Assembly: GCF_014695725.1 (NCBI RefSeq)
Contig: NZ_JACJOU010000020.1
Location: 62,001-126,000 of the forward strand
Origin: Microcoleus sp. FACHB-672
Lineage (GTDB): Bacteria > Cyanobacteriota > Cyanobacteriia > Cyanobacteriales > Oscillatoriaceae
DNA: 64,000 nt
Direction of reading: 5' to 3'
A program made the position numbers and the translations under genes. Below are positions 51,318 to 60,812 of the stretch, piece by piece (the first letter of the stretch is position 1; each line of letters opens with the position of its first letter). Under the pieces are notes generated by a model. The model was not told the origin of the DNA. It worked only from the letters and a program-made list of their open reading frames with translations, and made no database searches.

Positions 51318-54300
51318 ATGAAACTTCGTAAGAAGACTTTGCTGATTGTTGGCGCAGCGCTGATTACTTTAAATGCCGTTCTGTACGCTACAGCTTCAAC
51401 GATTTTGCTGCGTGACTTCCAAAGACTGGAAAAACAAGGCGTCCGCAAGGATCTAGCACGCGCTGTTGATACGCTGGGTAACGAGATATCTAAGTTAAAC
51501 ACAATCACTCAAGATCAAGCTGCGTGGGATGACACCTACGCCTTTATCCGGAAGGAGAAATTAAAACCGGCCTTTACGGAGAACTATCTCAAGTCAAATT
51601 TTGGGGATGACACATTTAAGCAATTAAGACTAAATGTGGTGGTGTTGAGTGACAGTGCCGGTCGCATTGTTTTTAGCAAAGGCTTCGATCTCAACCGCGA
51701 GACAAAAACCGGCATTTCTCAAAGTTTGCAGAAACACCTGTCTCCTAATAGTCCCCTGCTGAAACACTCGAATTCTAAAACTTGGGTATCTGGAATCCTT
51801 CTGTTGTCGGAAGGCCCATTATTGATTGCCTCACAGCCGATTTTGACCAGTGAACGTAAAGGGCCGGTTCGTGGCACTCTGATTATGGGACGCTACCTTA
51901 ATGCCGCCGAACTGAAGCAGCTGGCTAAGCTAACCCAGCTTTCTCTCGGTTTGTACGAAGTTGAAGAAGTTAGGGCAAACCAACTCAGTACCCCACAGCC
52001 CCAATTACAGAGTGCAATTGCCACTTTATTAAAAAACAACCCGGCAATCGTAGAACCATTGAGTGAGGATCGCATCGGCGGCTACACCCTGCTCAAAGAC
52101 ATCTACAACAAGCCGGCACTGCTGTTGCAAGTCGATTTACCCCGAACCGTCTACCGGCAGGGTAAAGTTAACGTCCGCTATTTTACTCTCTCCCTTTTAG
52201 GCGTCGGGCTAGTATTTAGTGCCGTTACGCTGTTGCTGGTGGAAAAATTGGTGCTCTCTCGCTTGGCATTTCTCAGCAGCAGTGTGAGCAACATCGGCCA
52301 GCGCGGCGATCTTTCGTTGCGAGTCTTAACAACCGGCAATGATGAACTGTCCAGTCTGGCTGACAAAATCAACGGAATGCTCGAAGCCATCGAAGGTTTC
52401 CAACATGAACGCCACACCACCGAAGAACGTTATCGGCTGATGGCGGAAAACTCCACCGACATTATTGCCAGACACAGTCCCGACGGAGTATTTCTCTACG
52501 CATCGCCGGCCTGTCGCGCCTTACTGGGTTATGAACCCGAAGAACTGATTGGCCGGCCCGCTTATGAATTCTTCCATCCTCAAGATTTAAAATCAATTAA
52601 TAAATCTTATAGCGCTTTAAGGCACCAGCCGGTTACCTACACAATTAGCTACCGCATCCGTCGCAAAGACGGTGATTACGTCTGGTTTGAAACCACCAGC
52701 CGCACCATCCGCGACATGGAAACCGGAACCGTACAAGAAATTATCTCAATGTCCCGCGACATCACCGAGCGCAAGCAAACAGAACAAGAATTGCGAGAAA
52801 GTGAGGCGTCTATTCGCGCTTTGTATAAGGTTACTTCCGCTCGGAAACTCACCTTTGAAAAGCGCCTGCAAGGACTTCTGGCGATGGGATGCCACCGATT
52901 TGGCATGGAATGCGGCGCTTTGGCATTCATCGAAGATGACCGCTACGAAATTATTGCCGGCCAGTCGCCCAACCACTTTCTCAGAAAAGGCGATGTCTTC
53001 GATTTGCACCAAACTTACTGCCTGGAAACCGTAAGGCACAAAGAACCGCTTTACTTTGAATCCATCATGGTTTCCCGGTGGCACCGGCCTCCCTCTGATA
53101 ACTTATTCGATCAAGAAGCATATCTGGGTACGCCCGTCATAGTGGCCGGCAAAGTTTACGGCACCCTCAGTTTCTGGAATTCTAACCCGCTCCACAGACC
53201 CTTCCGAGCCGTAGACAAAGAGCTTTTAAAGCTCATGGCTCAATGGATTGGACGCGAACTTGAGCGCCAGAAAGATGCCGAAGACTTGGCCAGAGCGCGT
53301 GATCAAGCACTTGCCGCCACCCGCGCAAAAAGCGAATTTCTCGCCACCATGAGCCATGAAATCAGAACCCCCATGAACGCGGTGATCGGCATGACCGGCT
53401 TGCTGCTCGACACGCCCCTGATGCCCGAACAGCGAGACTTTGTGGAAACGATCCGCAGCAGTGGGGACGCCCTGCTCACCATCATTAACGACATTCTGGA
53501 CTTTTCTAAAATTGAGTCCGGAAAGATGGAACTGGAACAGCAACCCTTTAACTTGCGCTCTTGTATTGAAGAATCCATCGATCTGCTCGCTTCTAAAGCT
53601 GCGGAAAAAAATCTGGAAATGGCTTATTTAATTTCTCCAGAAACCCCGCTGGCGATTATGGGCGATGTTACCAGGCTGCGGCAAATTTTGGTTAATCTGC
53701 TAAGTAATGCGGTTAAATTCACCAATAAAGGTGAGGTAGTGGTATTAGTAATTGCTCAAAAAATAGAGCCTGAGGAATTAAGAATAAAGAAAGAAGAAAG
53801 TTCTCAATATTCAATTGTATTCGCGGTCAAAGATACCGGCATTGGTATTCCGGGTGACCGGATGGAACGCCTGTTTCAGTCGTTCACCCAGATAGATTCC
53901 TCCACCACTCGCCACTATGGCGGCACGGGACTGGGCTTGGTGATTAGCCAGCGCTTGAGCGAAATGATGGGGGGTCAAATGTGGGTGGAAAGTCGGGGCA
54001 CTTTAGGCGGCAATCCCCCTGATGAATTTGAATTGAGAGATCGCGATGGGGAGTCAGAAATATTTGGAATTAAGCAACAACTGGATCGTTTAAACTCCAA
54101 AGGTTCTACGTTTTATTTCACGGTGAAGGCTACCGCCGTTGAAACTTCCTCTGTGATTAATCTTGCCGACTTTCAACCCCAACTGCTCGGCAAACGGCTG
54201 CTGATTGTGGATGATAATTCGACGAATCGCCAAATTTTGACCTTACAGGCCCAGTCGTGGGGAATGCTGACTGAAGTGGCTGAATCGGGTGCGATTGCTT

Positions 54301-55427
54301 TGAACCGGCTCAAACAAGAAGAGTTGTTTGATTTGGTGATTCTGGATATGCAGATGCCAGAAATGGATGGTTTGACTTTGGCTAAACAAATCCGTCGCAT
54401 CGCGGGTAACAACGCCTTACCCCTGGTGATGCTGACTTCTTTAGGCCGGCAGGAAATTGATTTTCCCTCTGCCGGTGTTGAGTTCGCAGCCATTTTGAGC
54501 AAGCCAATCAAACAATCTCACTTATATAATGTTTTAATAGGCATTTTTGGTGGGCAGCGTCTCGAATCTCGACCCTTGCATATGGGTGCGATCTCGCCCG
54601 ATCTTGGAGAATTGCGACCTTTGCGGATTCTTTTAGCTGAGGACAATCCGGTTAATCAGAAGGTGGCTTTGCTCACGTTACAGCGGATGGGGTATCGGGC
54701 AGATATGGCCGGCAACGGGTTGGAAGTGCTTGACGCCCTGCACCGGCAGCCCTATGATGTGGTCTTGATGGATGTCCAGATGCCTGAAATGGATGGGATG
54801 GCAGCCACCCGTCATATTCGTATGGAATGGCCTGATGCGAAGAGTCCTCGAATTATTGCGATGACAGCGAATGCGATGCAGGGTGATCGAGAAGCGTGCA
54901 TTAAGGCCGGCATGGATGACTACATCAGCAAGCCAATTCGGGTAGATGAACTGGTGCAAGCTTTAGCCAAGTGCCAGCCTTATTCCAAGCCCGCAGAGAC
55001 TGCTTCGGTTGTTGGGGAGGGGGATGACGAAGTGTTTGGTCAAAAGATAGAAGACGACTGCCTTGAGGAATCCCAAATGCCGCCAGTCCTTGATGCCAAA
55101 ATGTTGCAATCACTACGGGACATTGATGCCTTAGTTGAGGTGATTGATCTTTACCTGGAAAATGTCCCGGCATTGCTGCAATCTATCAGCGAAGCGATCA
55201 GCGCGGACGATGCGCCGGCATTGAGAACAGCAGCTCACTCTTTAAAATCAACCAGCGGGACTGTAGGTGCCCTGACTCTTTTTGAACTTTGCAACCAGCT
55301 TGAATCAATGGGACGTGCCGGCGGCATAGCCGAAGCGCCGGCGCTGGCGTTGCAGGTTGAGGCGGAGTATGAGCGAGTGAAAGCCGCCTTGGAAATTGAA
55401 AAAATGAAGGATGAGGGGCAGTGCTGA
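51318..55427 (+). CDS. CHASE4-HAMP-PAS-GAF hybrid histidine kinase
   Basis: A 1369-residue membrane sensor. Two membrane helices (8-28 and about 284-305) flank an extracytoplasmic CHASE4-type domain, followed by HAMP (about 306-360), PAS (about 366-490), GAF (about 505-655), HisKA with H680 in ATMSHEIRTPMNAV, HATPase (about 790-945), two receivers (phospho-Asp 1010 and 1152) and a C-terminal HPt domain with His1307 (AAHSLKSTSGTVG). So it holds a complete internal phosphorelay H-D-(D)-H, from which the signal must leave to a separate regulator. No regulator gene is next to it. It is flanked by CTCCCCCT-type repeats. The start ATG at 51318 begins the first membrane helix. Confidence 0.93.
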   Translation: MKLRKKTLLIVGAALITLNAVLYATASTILLRDFQRLEKQGVRKDLARAVDTLGNEISKLNTITQDQAAWDDTYAFIRKEKLKPAFTENYLKSNFGDDTFKQLRLNVVVLSDSAGRIVFSKGFDLNRETKTGISQSLQKHLSPNSPLLKHSNSKTWVSGILLLSEGPLLIASQPILTSERKGPVRGTLIMGRYLNAAELKQLAKLTQLSLGLYEVEEVRANQLSTPQPQLQSAIATLLKNNPAIVEPLSEDRIGGYTLLKDIYNKPALLLQVDLPRTVYRQGKVNVRYFTLSLLGVGLVFSAVTLLLVEKLVLSRLAFLSSSVSNIGQRGDLSLRVLTTGNDELSSLADKINGMLEAIEGFQHERHTTEERYRLMAENSTDIIARHSPDGVFLYASPACRALLGYEPEELIGRPAYEFFHPQDLKSINKSYSALRHQPVTYTISYRIRRKDGDYVWFETTSRTIRDMETGTVQEIISMSRDITERKQTEQELRESEASIRALYKVTSARKLTFEKRLQGLLAMGCHRFGMECGALAFIEDDRYEIIAGQSPNHFLRKGDVFDLHQTYCLETVRHKEPLYFESIMVSRWHRPPSDNLFDQEAYLGTPVIVAGKVYGTLSFWNSNPLHRPFRAVDKELLKLMAQWIGRELERQKDAEDLARARDQALAATRAKSEFLATMSHEIRTPMNAVIGMTGLLLDTPLMPEQRDFVETIRSSGDALLTIINDILDFSKIESGKMELEQQPFNLRSCIEESIDLLASKAAEKNLEMAYLISPETPLAIMGDVTRLRQILVNLLSNAVKFTNKGEVVVLVIAQKIEPEELRIKKEESSQYSIVFAVKDTGIGIPGDRMERLFQSFTQIDSSTTRHYGGTGLGLVISQRLSEMMGGQMWVESRGTLGGNPPDEFELRDRDGESEIFGIKQQLDRLNSKGSTFYFTVKATAVETSSVINLADFQPQLLGKRLLIVDDNSTNRQILTLQAQSWGMLTEVAESGAIALNRLKQEELFDLVILDMQMPEMDGLTLAKQIRRIAGNNALPLVMLTSLGRQEIDFPSAGVEFAAILSKPIKQSHLYNVLIGIFGGQRLESRPLHMGAISPDLGELRPLRILLAEDNPVNQKVALLTLQRMGYRADMAGNGLEVLDALHRQPYDVVLMDVQMPEMDGMAATRHIRMEWPDAKSPRIIAMTANAMQGDREACIKAGMDDYISKPIRVDELVQALAKCQPYSKPAETASVVGEGDDEVFGQKIEDDCLEESQMPPVLDAKMLQSLRDIDALVEVIDLYLENVPALLQSISEAISADDAPALRTAAHSLKSTSGTVGALTLFELCNQLESMGRAGGIAEAPALALQVEAEYERVKAALEIEKMKDEGQC

Positions 55428-55534
55428 GCTTTTGAGTGTTGAGTCTTGAGTGGGATGAGTAGCAGAGGGGGAGAGTGGGAGAGGGAAGAAAAAACTTCTC
55501 AATGCCTCGTCCCTAATGCTCCATCCCCTGTGGT

Positions 55535-55771
55535 TTAAAACTTCCGCAGATCCAAACCGGCTTCTTTCGCAAAAGCCTGCAAACCTTTGTGTTCTAAAGT
55601 TTTAATCGCCTTAGTGGAAAGCCGTAATTTCACCCAACGGTTGGCTTGGGGCCACCAAATTCGCTTCCACTGTAAATTAACTTCTTGCAGTTTGTGGGTG
55701 CGCCGATGGGAGTGAGAAACTGCAAAACCATTATTTGCCTGTTTGCCGGTCAGTTGACATTTGCGTGCCAT
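55535..55771 (-). CDS. rpmB: Ribosomal protein bL28
   Basis: A 78-residue basic protein of the large ribosomal subunit. [21 protein letters not shown] at the N-terminus, [34 protein letters not shown] and LDLRKF at the end identify bL28. Length is typical for cyanobacteria. Only one zinc-type Cys is present (Cys5), so it is the zinc-free form. It forms a single-gene unit converging on the hybrid kinase, with htpG 210 bases upstream on the same strand. Confidence 0.97.
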   Translation of the reverse strand: MARKCQLTGKQANNGFAVSHSHRRTHKLQEVNLQWKRIWWPQANRWVKLRLSTKAIKTLEHKGLQAFAKEAGLDLRKF

Positions 55772-55981
55772 TGCAACTTCCTAATCATCCTTCTTATGTG
55801 TGCAATGTCCCATTGTAACCCACTCTTACAGGCTGGGGGCAAGAGGAAGAGATTCACTCTGCCCACCAAACCGATCAATAAGCGTTCAACGCGCTAGATT
55901 CGTCAACTTTTGGTTGATCAACCTGCCGTCAATAACGCCAAGAAAGTTGAGTCACCTTGACTAGGTTACCCTATGCCTCTG

Positions 55982-57973
55982 TTAGACACCGGCAGCGCGT
56001 TCTGTGAGGCTCGTTAATAGTTTGTTAGAGCGCTCAACGAAATTTTGCATCCCTTCAGCATCAAAGCCCTTCTGAGCCATCAGCGCCAAGTCATAGACAT
56101 GATGGCAAATCATATTAGCTAGTTCACCAGAGGGAGATTGCCCTTCACCTTGAATAATGCTGCCTTGGCTGATATTGCCCAGGTTTTGGATCATTGGGTG
56201 AGCTGTATTGATCACCAAAATGTGTTCTTCTGGGAATTGCGACAATTCTTGTTGTTGCATCAAGGCATTCATATCACGTAGCCGGCGCAGAAATTCTGGC
56301 AAAAGAACCATTGCCGGTGGCGTACCTTTCGCATCGTCTGACTTCAGCGCCTCGGTGCGGATCGTTAGTTTCGGCTTATTTAAAGCATTTTGGAACAAAT
56401 CTTTGATCTGTTCACTGCGGGTTTTGTTGGTTGTCGGATCGACAATTTCAGAGGCTTTATCTTTCTCAATCAGCTTGTCGTCGAGTTCGGAGTCTACACG
56501 AGAGAATTTAACATCTTGATACTCTCGTTCCAAGAAGCTGATGAAATGAGGATCGATGAAGGAGTCCATAAATAGGACTTCTAAACCTTGGTTCTTGTGC
56601 AATTGCACATAAGTTGATTGGTTCACTTCATCGGTGCAATAAAATACCCGGTTTTCATGGCGCTCTTTGTTGCGTTCCAGGTATTCTTTAATCGTGGTAT
56701 AAGAAGGGCCACCGGCAGAATTAGATGGAGGGTTCACTTGTTGCCAAACGTCGCCTTCTTCAGATTGCACTTCCACTGCCGGCGTGTCGCTGCCGGCATT
56801 GGCATTCAGTTCGGCTGTGCTGCGGAAGATAATGATATCTTCAACTTGTTTTTTGAATTTATCATCGTTTAAGCAGCCGAATTTAACGAAGGTGCCAATA
56901 TCTTGCCAGCAATTGATATATTGCTCTTTGCTGTCGCGGTACAGTTCTTTGAGGCGATCCGCAACTTTCTTGGCAATAAAATCGGCAATTTTGCGAACGG
57001 TTCGATCCATCTGCAAGGCACTGCGCGAGACATTCAGGGGAATATCAGGGCTATCAATAACCCCCCGCATGGGCAGCAGGAATTTGGGAATAATTTCTTC
57101 GCAGTGTTCGCTAACAAAAACCTGATTGCAGAACAGTTTAATTTGTCCTTTGGTAACATCGACATCAGGTTTGAGTCTGGGGAAGTAGAGAATGCCGTTG
57201 ACGAGGAAGGGATAGTCGGTGTTTAAATGCACCCAAATCAACGGTTCTTCTTGGAATGGATAGAGGTAGCGGTAAAATTCTAAATAGTCTTCTTTGGTGA
57301 GACTGCTGGGAGATTGCCGCCACAAAGCTTTTTGACGGTTGATGGTTTCGCCATCAAGTTCAATCGGCACCGGCATGAAGTCACAATAGGTTTTTACTAG
57401 CTGCTTAATGCGAGCCGATTCCGCGTATTCTCCCTCTTCATCTTGAAGGGTGAGGGTAATGGTGGTGCCGCGAGTGGTGCGAGAAGATTCTTCTAACTGA
57501 AAAGTGGGTGAACCATCGCAAGACCAGTGTACCGCTTGAGCGCCTTCTTTGTAGGAAAGGGTATCAATCTCAACGTGCTTAGCCACCATGAAGGAGGAAT
57601 AAAAACCCAAGCCAAAGTGACCGATGATCGGCTGTTCGTCGCCGGCTTTGTACTTTTGAATAAATTCTTCAGCACTCGAGAAGGCGACTTGATTGATGTA
57701 TTTTTTTACCTCATCAACCGTCATACCGATGCCGTTGTCGGAGATGGCTAAGGTTTTCTTCTCTTTGTCGAGAGTAATCTGAATTTTGGGTTCTTCCACC
57801 TCGCCGCTGAGTTCGCCGGCAAGGGAAACCATTTTCAGTTTCTGTATTGCATCGACGGCATTAGAAACTAATTCCCGCAAGAAGATTTCGTGATCAGAGT
57901 AGAGGGACTTCTTGATAATGGGAAAAATATTCTCGGTATGAATACTGATAGTGCCCTGTTCCAGCATTGTCAT
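55982..57973 (-). CDS. htpG: Molecular chaperone HtpG (Hsp90)
   Basis: Bacterial Hsp90 of 663 residues. The ATPase domain contains YSDHEIFLRELVSNAVDAI, DNGIGM, VAFSSAEEFIQKY and GHFGLGFYSSFMVA; the middle domain has GVIDSPDIPLNVSRS with its catalytic Arg; and the C-terminal dimer domain is shorter, as in bacteria. It helps in heat, oxidative and light stress and in phycobilisome assembly in cyanobacteria (known of the family). No CIRCE element is seen upstream, so control is probably by another heat-shock factor. Starts at Met 57973 or the Met two codons later are both possible. Confidence 0.97.
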   Translation of the reverse strand: MTMLEQGTISIHTENIFPIIKKSLYSDHEIFLRELVSNAVDAIQKLKMVSLAGELSGEVEEPKIQITLDKEKKTLAISDNGIGMTVDEVKKYINQVAFSSAEEFIQKYKAGDEQPIIGHFGLGFYSSFMVAKHVEIDTLSYKEGAQAVHWSCDGSPTFQLEESSRTTRGTTITLTLQDEEGEYAESARIKQLVKTYCDFMPVPIELDGETINRQKALWRQSPSSLTKEDYLEFYRYLYPFQEEPLIWVHLNTDYPFLVNGILYFPRLKPDVDVTKGQIKLFCNQVFVSEHCEEIIPKFLLPMRGVIDSPDIPLNVSRSALQMDRTVRKIADFIAKKVADRLKELYRDSKEQYINCWQDIGTFVKFGCLNDDKFKKQVEDIIIFRSTAELNANAGSDTPAVEVQSEEGDVWQQVNPPSNSAGGPSYTTIKEYLERNKERHENRVFYCTDEVNQSTYVQLHKNQGLEVLFMDSFIDPHFISFLEREYQDVKFSRVDSELDDKLIEKDKASEIVDPTTNKTRSEQIKDLFQNALNKPKLTIRTEALKSDDAKGTPPAMVLLPEFLRRLRDMNALMQQQELSQFPEEHILVINTAHPMIQNLGNISQGSIIQGEGQSPSGELANMICHHVYDLALMAQKGFDAEGMQNFVERSNKLLTSLTERAAGV

Positions 57974-58346
57974 AGCTCTTGTTTTGGTTACTACTTAAAG
58001 ACTGAGGACTGAGTTGAGTTTTCTGCTTTCAGCCTATAGCGCTTCGCCGGCTGACTGCTGAACTTTACTGCTCAGTCCCGATTATGATCGATTTTGTAGG
58101 CTGACGCCTGATTTTGCTTCAGGGATTGCCCTACCGGCAGTGATTCGGATTTCCCTACTTTTTATGGGATTATTATTTGGGTAAAGACCAACCCACTTGA
58201 CTCACTTCTTTGCCCAGCAGAAATTATAACTTTGAAGCTTAGTATTCAACGTCCGGGGATTTGACATCTCGGAAACTTTTGAGAAATGTCACAAATATCC
58301 CTGTGACACGCTTCTACAGTTTCTGATTTTATTAAAATTGACTGGA
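57974..58346. other. Intergenic region between htpG and tRNA-Val
   Basis: No gene is seen. TGACATCTC...GAG..ATGTCA at about 58263-58290 is an imperfect inverted repeat that may be a terminator or operator. The htpG promoter must lie in the left half, but no consensus box is clear. Confidence 0.45.
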
Positions 58347-58418
58347 TGGGCAGTACTGGACTTGAACCAGTGACTCTCTGCTTGTAAGGCAGATACTCTA
58401 CCACTGAGTTAACCGCCC
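58347..58418 (-). tRNA. trnV-UAC: tRNA-Val (anticodon UAC)
   Basis: A 72-base tRNA. Acceptor GGGCGGT pairs with ACTGCCC (one wobble) plus discriminator A. D arm CTCAGTGGTAGAG, anticodon stem TCTGC/GCAGA around CTTACAA (anticodon UAC), and T arm CTGGTTCAAGTCCAG are all regular. CCA is not encoded. Confidence 0.96.
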
Positions 58419-58532
58419 GGGTTTCTCATAGAATACTATGGTAGCACCTTGTAGAAAATAAATCAATCAGCCAAACTGATTTAAGATGGGCATTTTCTAC
58501 CCCAATCCCCATTCCCCTATCCTAAATCCTGA

Positions 58533-59138
58533 ATGCCCTCTGGTCGCACCCATGACCGTATTACCTTGTGGACTTTGCCGGTGGTTGCCGGCCTGACGTT
58601 CGCGCAAACCCGGAGTGGTAATCTCACCTTGCTGGTTGCCGGTGGCTTTTTCTTCAGCGGCCTGATGTTTGGCCCAGATTTGGACATTTACTCACGGCAG
58701 TTCCAGCGTTGGGGATGGCTGCGTTGGATTTGGTTGCCTTATCAAAACAGTTTGCGCCATCGGTCATTTTTGTCTCATGGCCCACTAATTGGATCTGCGC
58801 TGCGGCTGCTTTATCTGGCCGGCTGTGTGGGGATTGTGGTAATGTTGGGGTTATTAGCCGGTCAGCAGTTTTGGGGTTGGTCTTGGACTTGGGACATGGT
58901 TGCTGACTTTCTTCTACAATCACTCAAACTTTATTATGCTGAATGGATTGCGCTTTATATCGGGCTGGAATTAGGCTCGATGAGTCACTATCTCAGTGAT
59001 TGGGTCGGTTCAGCTTATAAGCGGATTAAGAAGTATGGGCTGATGGGCTGGCTGTTTTCTGCTACGAGTTCTAAAAAAAACCGCCGTCCTGCTAGTGAGA
59101 ATAAGCGCCGGCAAACTAAAGGTAAGTCTAAAATTTAA
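58533..59138 (+). CDS. DUF2227 putative metal-binding membrane protein
   Basis: A 201-residue protein beginning MPSGRTHDRITLW, with HD-like residues His7 and Asp8, GLMFGPDLDIYSRQ, RHRSFLSHGPLIG and SHYLSDW. These His/Asp motifs are the reason the DUF2227 family is called metal-binding. There are three to four membrane segments and a basic C-terminal tail (KKNRRPASENKRRQTKGKSK). It is common in cyanobacteria with unknown function. The arrangement of H/D motifs resembles membrane-bound metal-dependent hydrolases (YdjM-type), which is an inference. Confidence 0.88.
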   Translation: MPSGRTHDRITLWTLPVVAGLTFAQTRSGNLTLLVAGGFFFSGLMFGPDLDIYSRQFQRWGWLRWIWLPYQNSLRHRSFLSHGPLIGSALRLLYLAGCVGIVVMLGLLAGQQFWGWSWTWDMVADFLLQSLKLYYAEWIALYIGLELGSMSHYLSDWVGSAYKRIKKYGLMGWLFSATSSKKNRRPASENKRRQTKGKSKI

Positions 59139-59195
59139 GTTTGCGATTTTTTAGGTTGATAAATTAGACTTTTTTCAAAAATTTGTTTTTATTTT

Positions 59196-59237
59196 TAACC
59201 GCAGATGCACGCAGATAAACGCAGATGAGCGCGGATG
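59196..59237 (+). repeat. Interspersed CCGCAGATGNACGCAGAT repeat, copy 2
   Basis: Four imperfect 10-base units starting TAACCGCAGATGCACGCAGA, in the gap before mazG. Copy 1 is at 28748-28779 on the other strand, and a divergent form makes the hairpin at 63110-63151. Confidence 0.7.
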
Positions 59238-59438
59238 TCTTACACGTTAAGTGCCGTTGATTTTGAAAACTTTCGATTTTAGCAACATATTTATTTATTC
59301 AAATTAAATTATAAAAAAATAAGCCAAAAGCAATTTTTTGAAACCTCATAACTATTAATAAGGTCTTTTTGTAGAATTTTATTGGCACCGGCAGCCAATT
59401 TAGTTAAAAATTATTAATAAGTCTTGGAGTTTTTTCTC

Positions 59439-60302
59439 ATGTCTAGCCCACAAACACCCGAACCGGCTGCATCTGATTCCGCTGCCCTTACAGCTTTGCA
59501 AAAGCTGATTGAAGTTGTTGCAAAGTTGCGATCTCCTGAAGGCGGTTGTCCCTGGGATTTAGAGCAAACACCTCAAACCTTGATTCCTTATGTGATTGAA
59601 GAAGCTTATGAGGTGGTAGATGCAATTCGCAGTGGCGAGAAGAAGGCAATTGCCGAAGAATTAGGCGATTTACTGTTGCAAGTGGTGCTACAAGCGCAAA
59701 TTGCCAGTGAGTCTGGTGATTTCACAATGGCTGAAGTAGCCGCCGGCATCACAGAAAAATTAATTCGCCGGCATCCTCATGTATTTGGTGATGTAGAAGT
59801 TAACAGCGTTGATGAAGTTCGTCAAAATTGGGAGGAAATCAAAGCAACTGAAAAAGGAGAAACCGCAGAATCACAAATATTTTCCTCAAAACTAAGCCGG
59901 TATGCGAAAACGTTGCCGCCGTTGATGGCAGGAATGAAGATTTCTCAAAAAGCTGCTGGTGTTGGGTTTGAGTGGGAAAATATTGAGGGGGTTTGGGAGA
60001 AGTTTCAGGAGGAGTTAGGGGAATTTAAATACGCCATTGAACATGAAGATAAAGCCCATCAGCAGGCAGAATTAGGGGATATTCTATTTGTCTTGATTAA
60101 TTTAGGCCGGTGGTATGATTTAGATCCGGCTGAGGCTTTACAGGAAACTAATTTGCGGTTTATTCAGCGCTTTTCAAAAATGGAAATCTTTGCAGATCGA
60201 CCGCTAACAGATTATACCTTAGATGAGTTAGAAGCAATGTGGCAGCAGGCAAAAGCTCAGTTGGCAAAGCAGAAGCAGGAAAGGGATAATTCGGGCGAGT
60301 AA
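59439..60302 (+). CDS. mazG: Nucleoside triphosphate pyrophosphohydrolase MazG
   Basis: Hydrolyses NTPs to NMP and PPi, cleaning the nucleotide pool or tuning (p)ppGpp responses. The 287-residue protein has two MazG domains: the first (about 15-120) with LRSPEGGCPWDLEQTPQTL, VIEEAYEVVDAI and EELGDLLLQVVLQA, the second (about 160-270) with MKISQKAAGVGFEWEN and AELGDILFVLINL. The EExxE/ExxD metal residues are present in both. I chose the ATG at 59439 because TTGGAG (59424-59429) sits ten bases ahead of it; the longer frame from TTG 59424 would start inside that ribosome site. Confidence 0.95.
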   Translation: MSSPQTPEPAASDSAALTALQKLIEVVAKLRSPEGGCPWDLEQTPQTLIPYVIEEAYEVVDAIRSGEKKAIAEELGDLLLQVVLQAQIASESGDFTMAEVAAGITEKLIRRHPHVFGDVEVNSVDEVRQNWEEIKATEKGETAESQIFSSKLSRYAKTLPPLMAGMKISQKAAGVGFEWENIEGVWEKFQEELGEFKYAIEHEDKAHQQAELGDILFVLINLGRWYDLDPAEALQETNLRFIQRFSKMEIFADRPLTDYTLDELEAMWQQAKAQLAKQKQERDNSGE

Positions 60303-60324
60303 AAATTGTATCTACACAAGTAAA

Positions 60325-60342
60325 GCCCGTCAATGCGGGCTA
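60325..60342. terminator. Hairpin between mazG and BRO-N-like gene
   Basis: AGCCCG (60325-60330) pairs with CGGGCT (60337-60342). It lies between convergent stop codons. T tracts are weak on both sides, so efficiency is uncertain. Confidence 0.5.
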
Positions 60343-60356
60343 TAACTCGATTTTCG

Positions 60357-60686
60357 CTATTTTAGTAAAGGTAGTGCCTCTTCATAGATCCACTTCTGAA
60401 ATTGCATAGCGGTTTGCTGATTTGCAAGGTCAAGTAACAATTCTATTCCCCGCTGTTCTACAGTTAAAAGAAGCTGTTGCCAAAGATATAATTGACCATT
60501 TTTGCCCTGACTAACTTTACGCAAACTTTTTAAGTTTTCTGGAACTTTCTTTAATGCAGTCTCGGTGAGATTCAGTGCCGGCAGCAAGTCTTCAGCAATC
60601 CATTCGATTCCTTCTGCTGTTTTGATGAGTCGCAAGGAATGATCTTTGAAATATAGCTCTTGTTCGGTTTGTTGTGGAGTGTGCAT
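60357..60686 (-). CDS. BRO-N-like small protein
   Basis: A 109-residue protein. LYFKDHSLRLIKTAEGIEWIAEDLLPALNLTETALKKV resembles the N-terminal domain of BRO/phage antirepressor proteins, in which a beta hairpin and helices bind DNA. The C-terminus (QLLLTVEQRGIELLLDLANQQTAMQFQKWIYEEALPLL) also fits this type, in which the final helix carries F.KWI.E.LP. No second domain is attached. It is divergent from the NACHT gene, with 126 bases between start codons, so the two may share regulation. A phage or defence-island origin is plausible. Confidence 0.75.
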   Translation of the reverse strand: MHTPQQTEQELYFKDHSLRLIKTAEGIEWIAEDLLPALNLTETALKKVPENLKSLRKVSQGKNGQLYLWQQLLLTVEQRGIELLLDLANQQTAMQFQKWIYEEALPLLK

Positions 60687-60812
60687 AAAAAAACTTTCAA
60701 TCTCGACATTGACATCATGACATCCGTAGCTTGAAACAAAGTCAGAGTCAGTGTTTGAGTTAGTGTAAGAGTTGTCAAAGTTGTAAAATTAACTAATACA
60801 GAGAGTACAGAT

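Noticed and set aside
57974-58346. CIRCE heat-shock element upstream of htpG
   Set aside because: The TTAGCACTC-N9-GAGTGCTAA pattern is not present.
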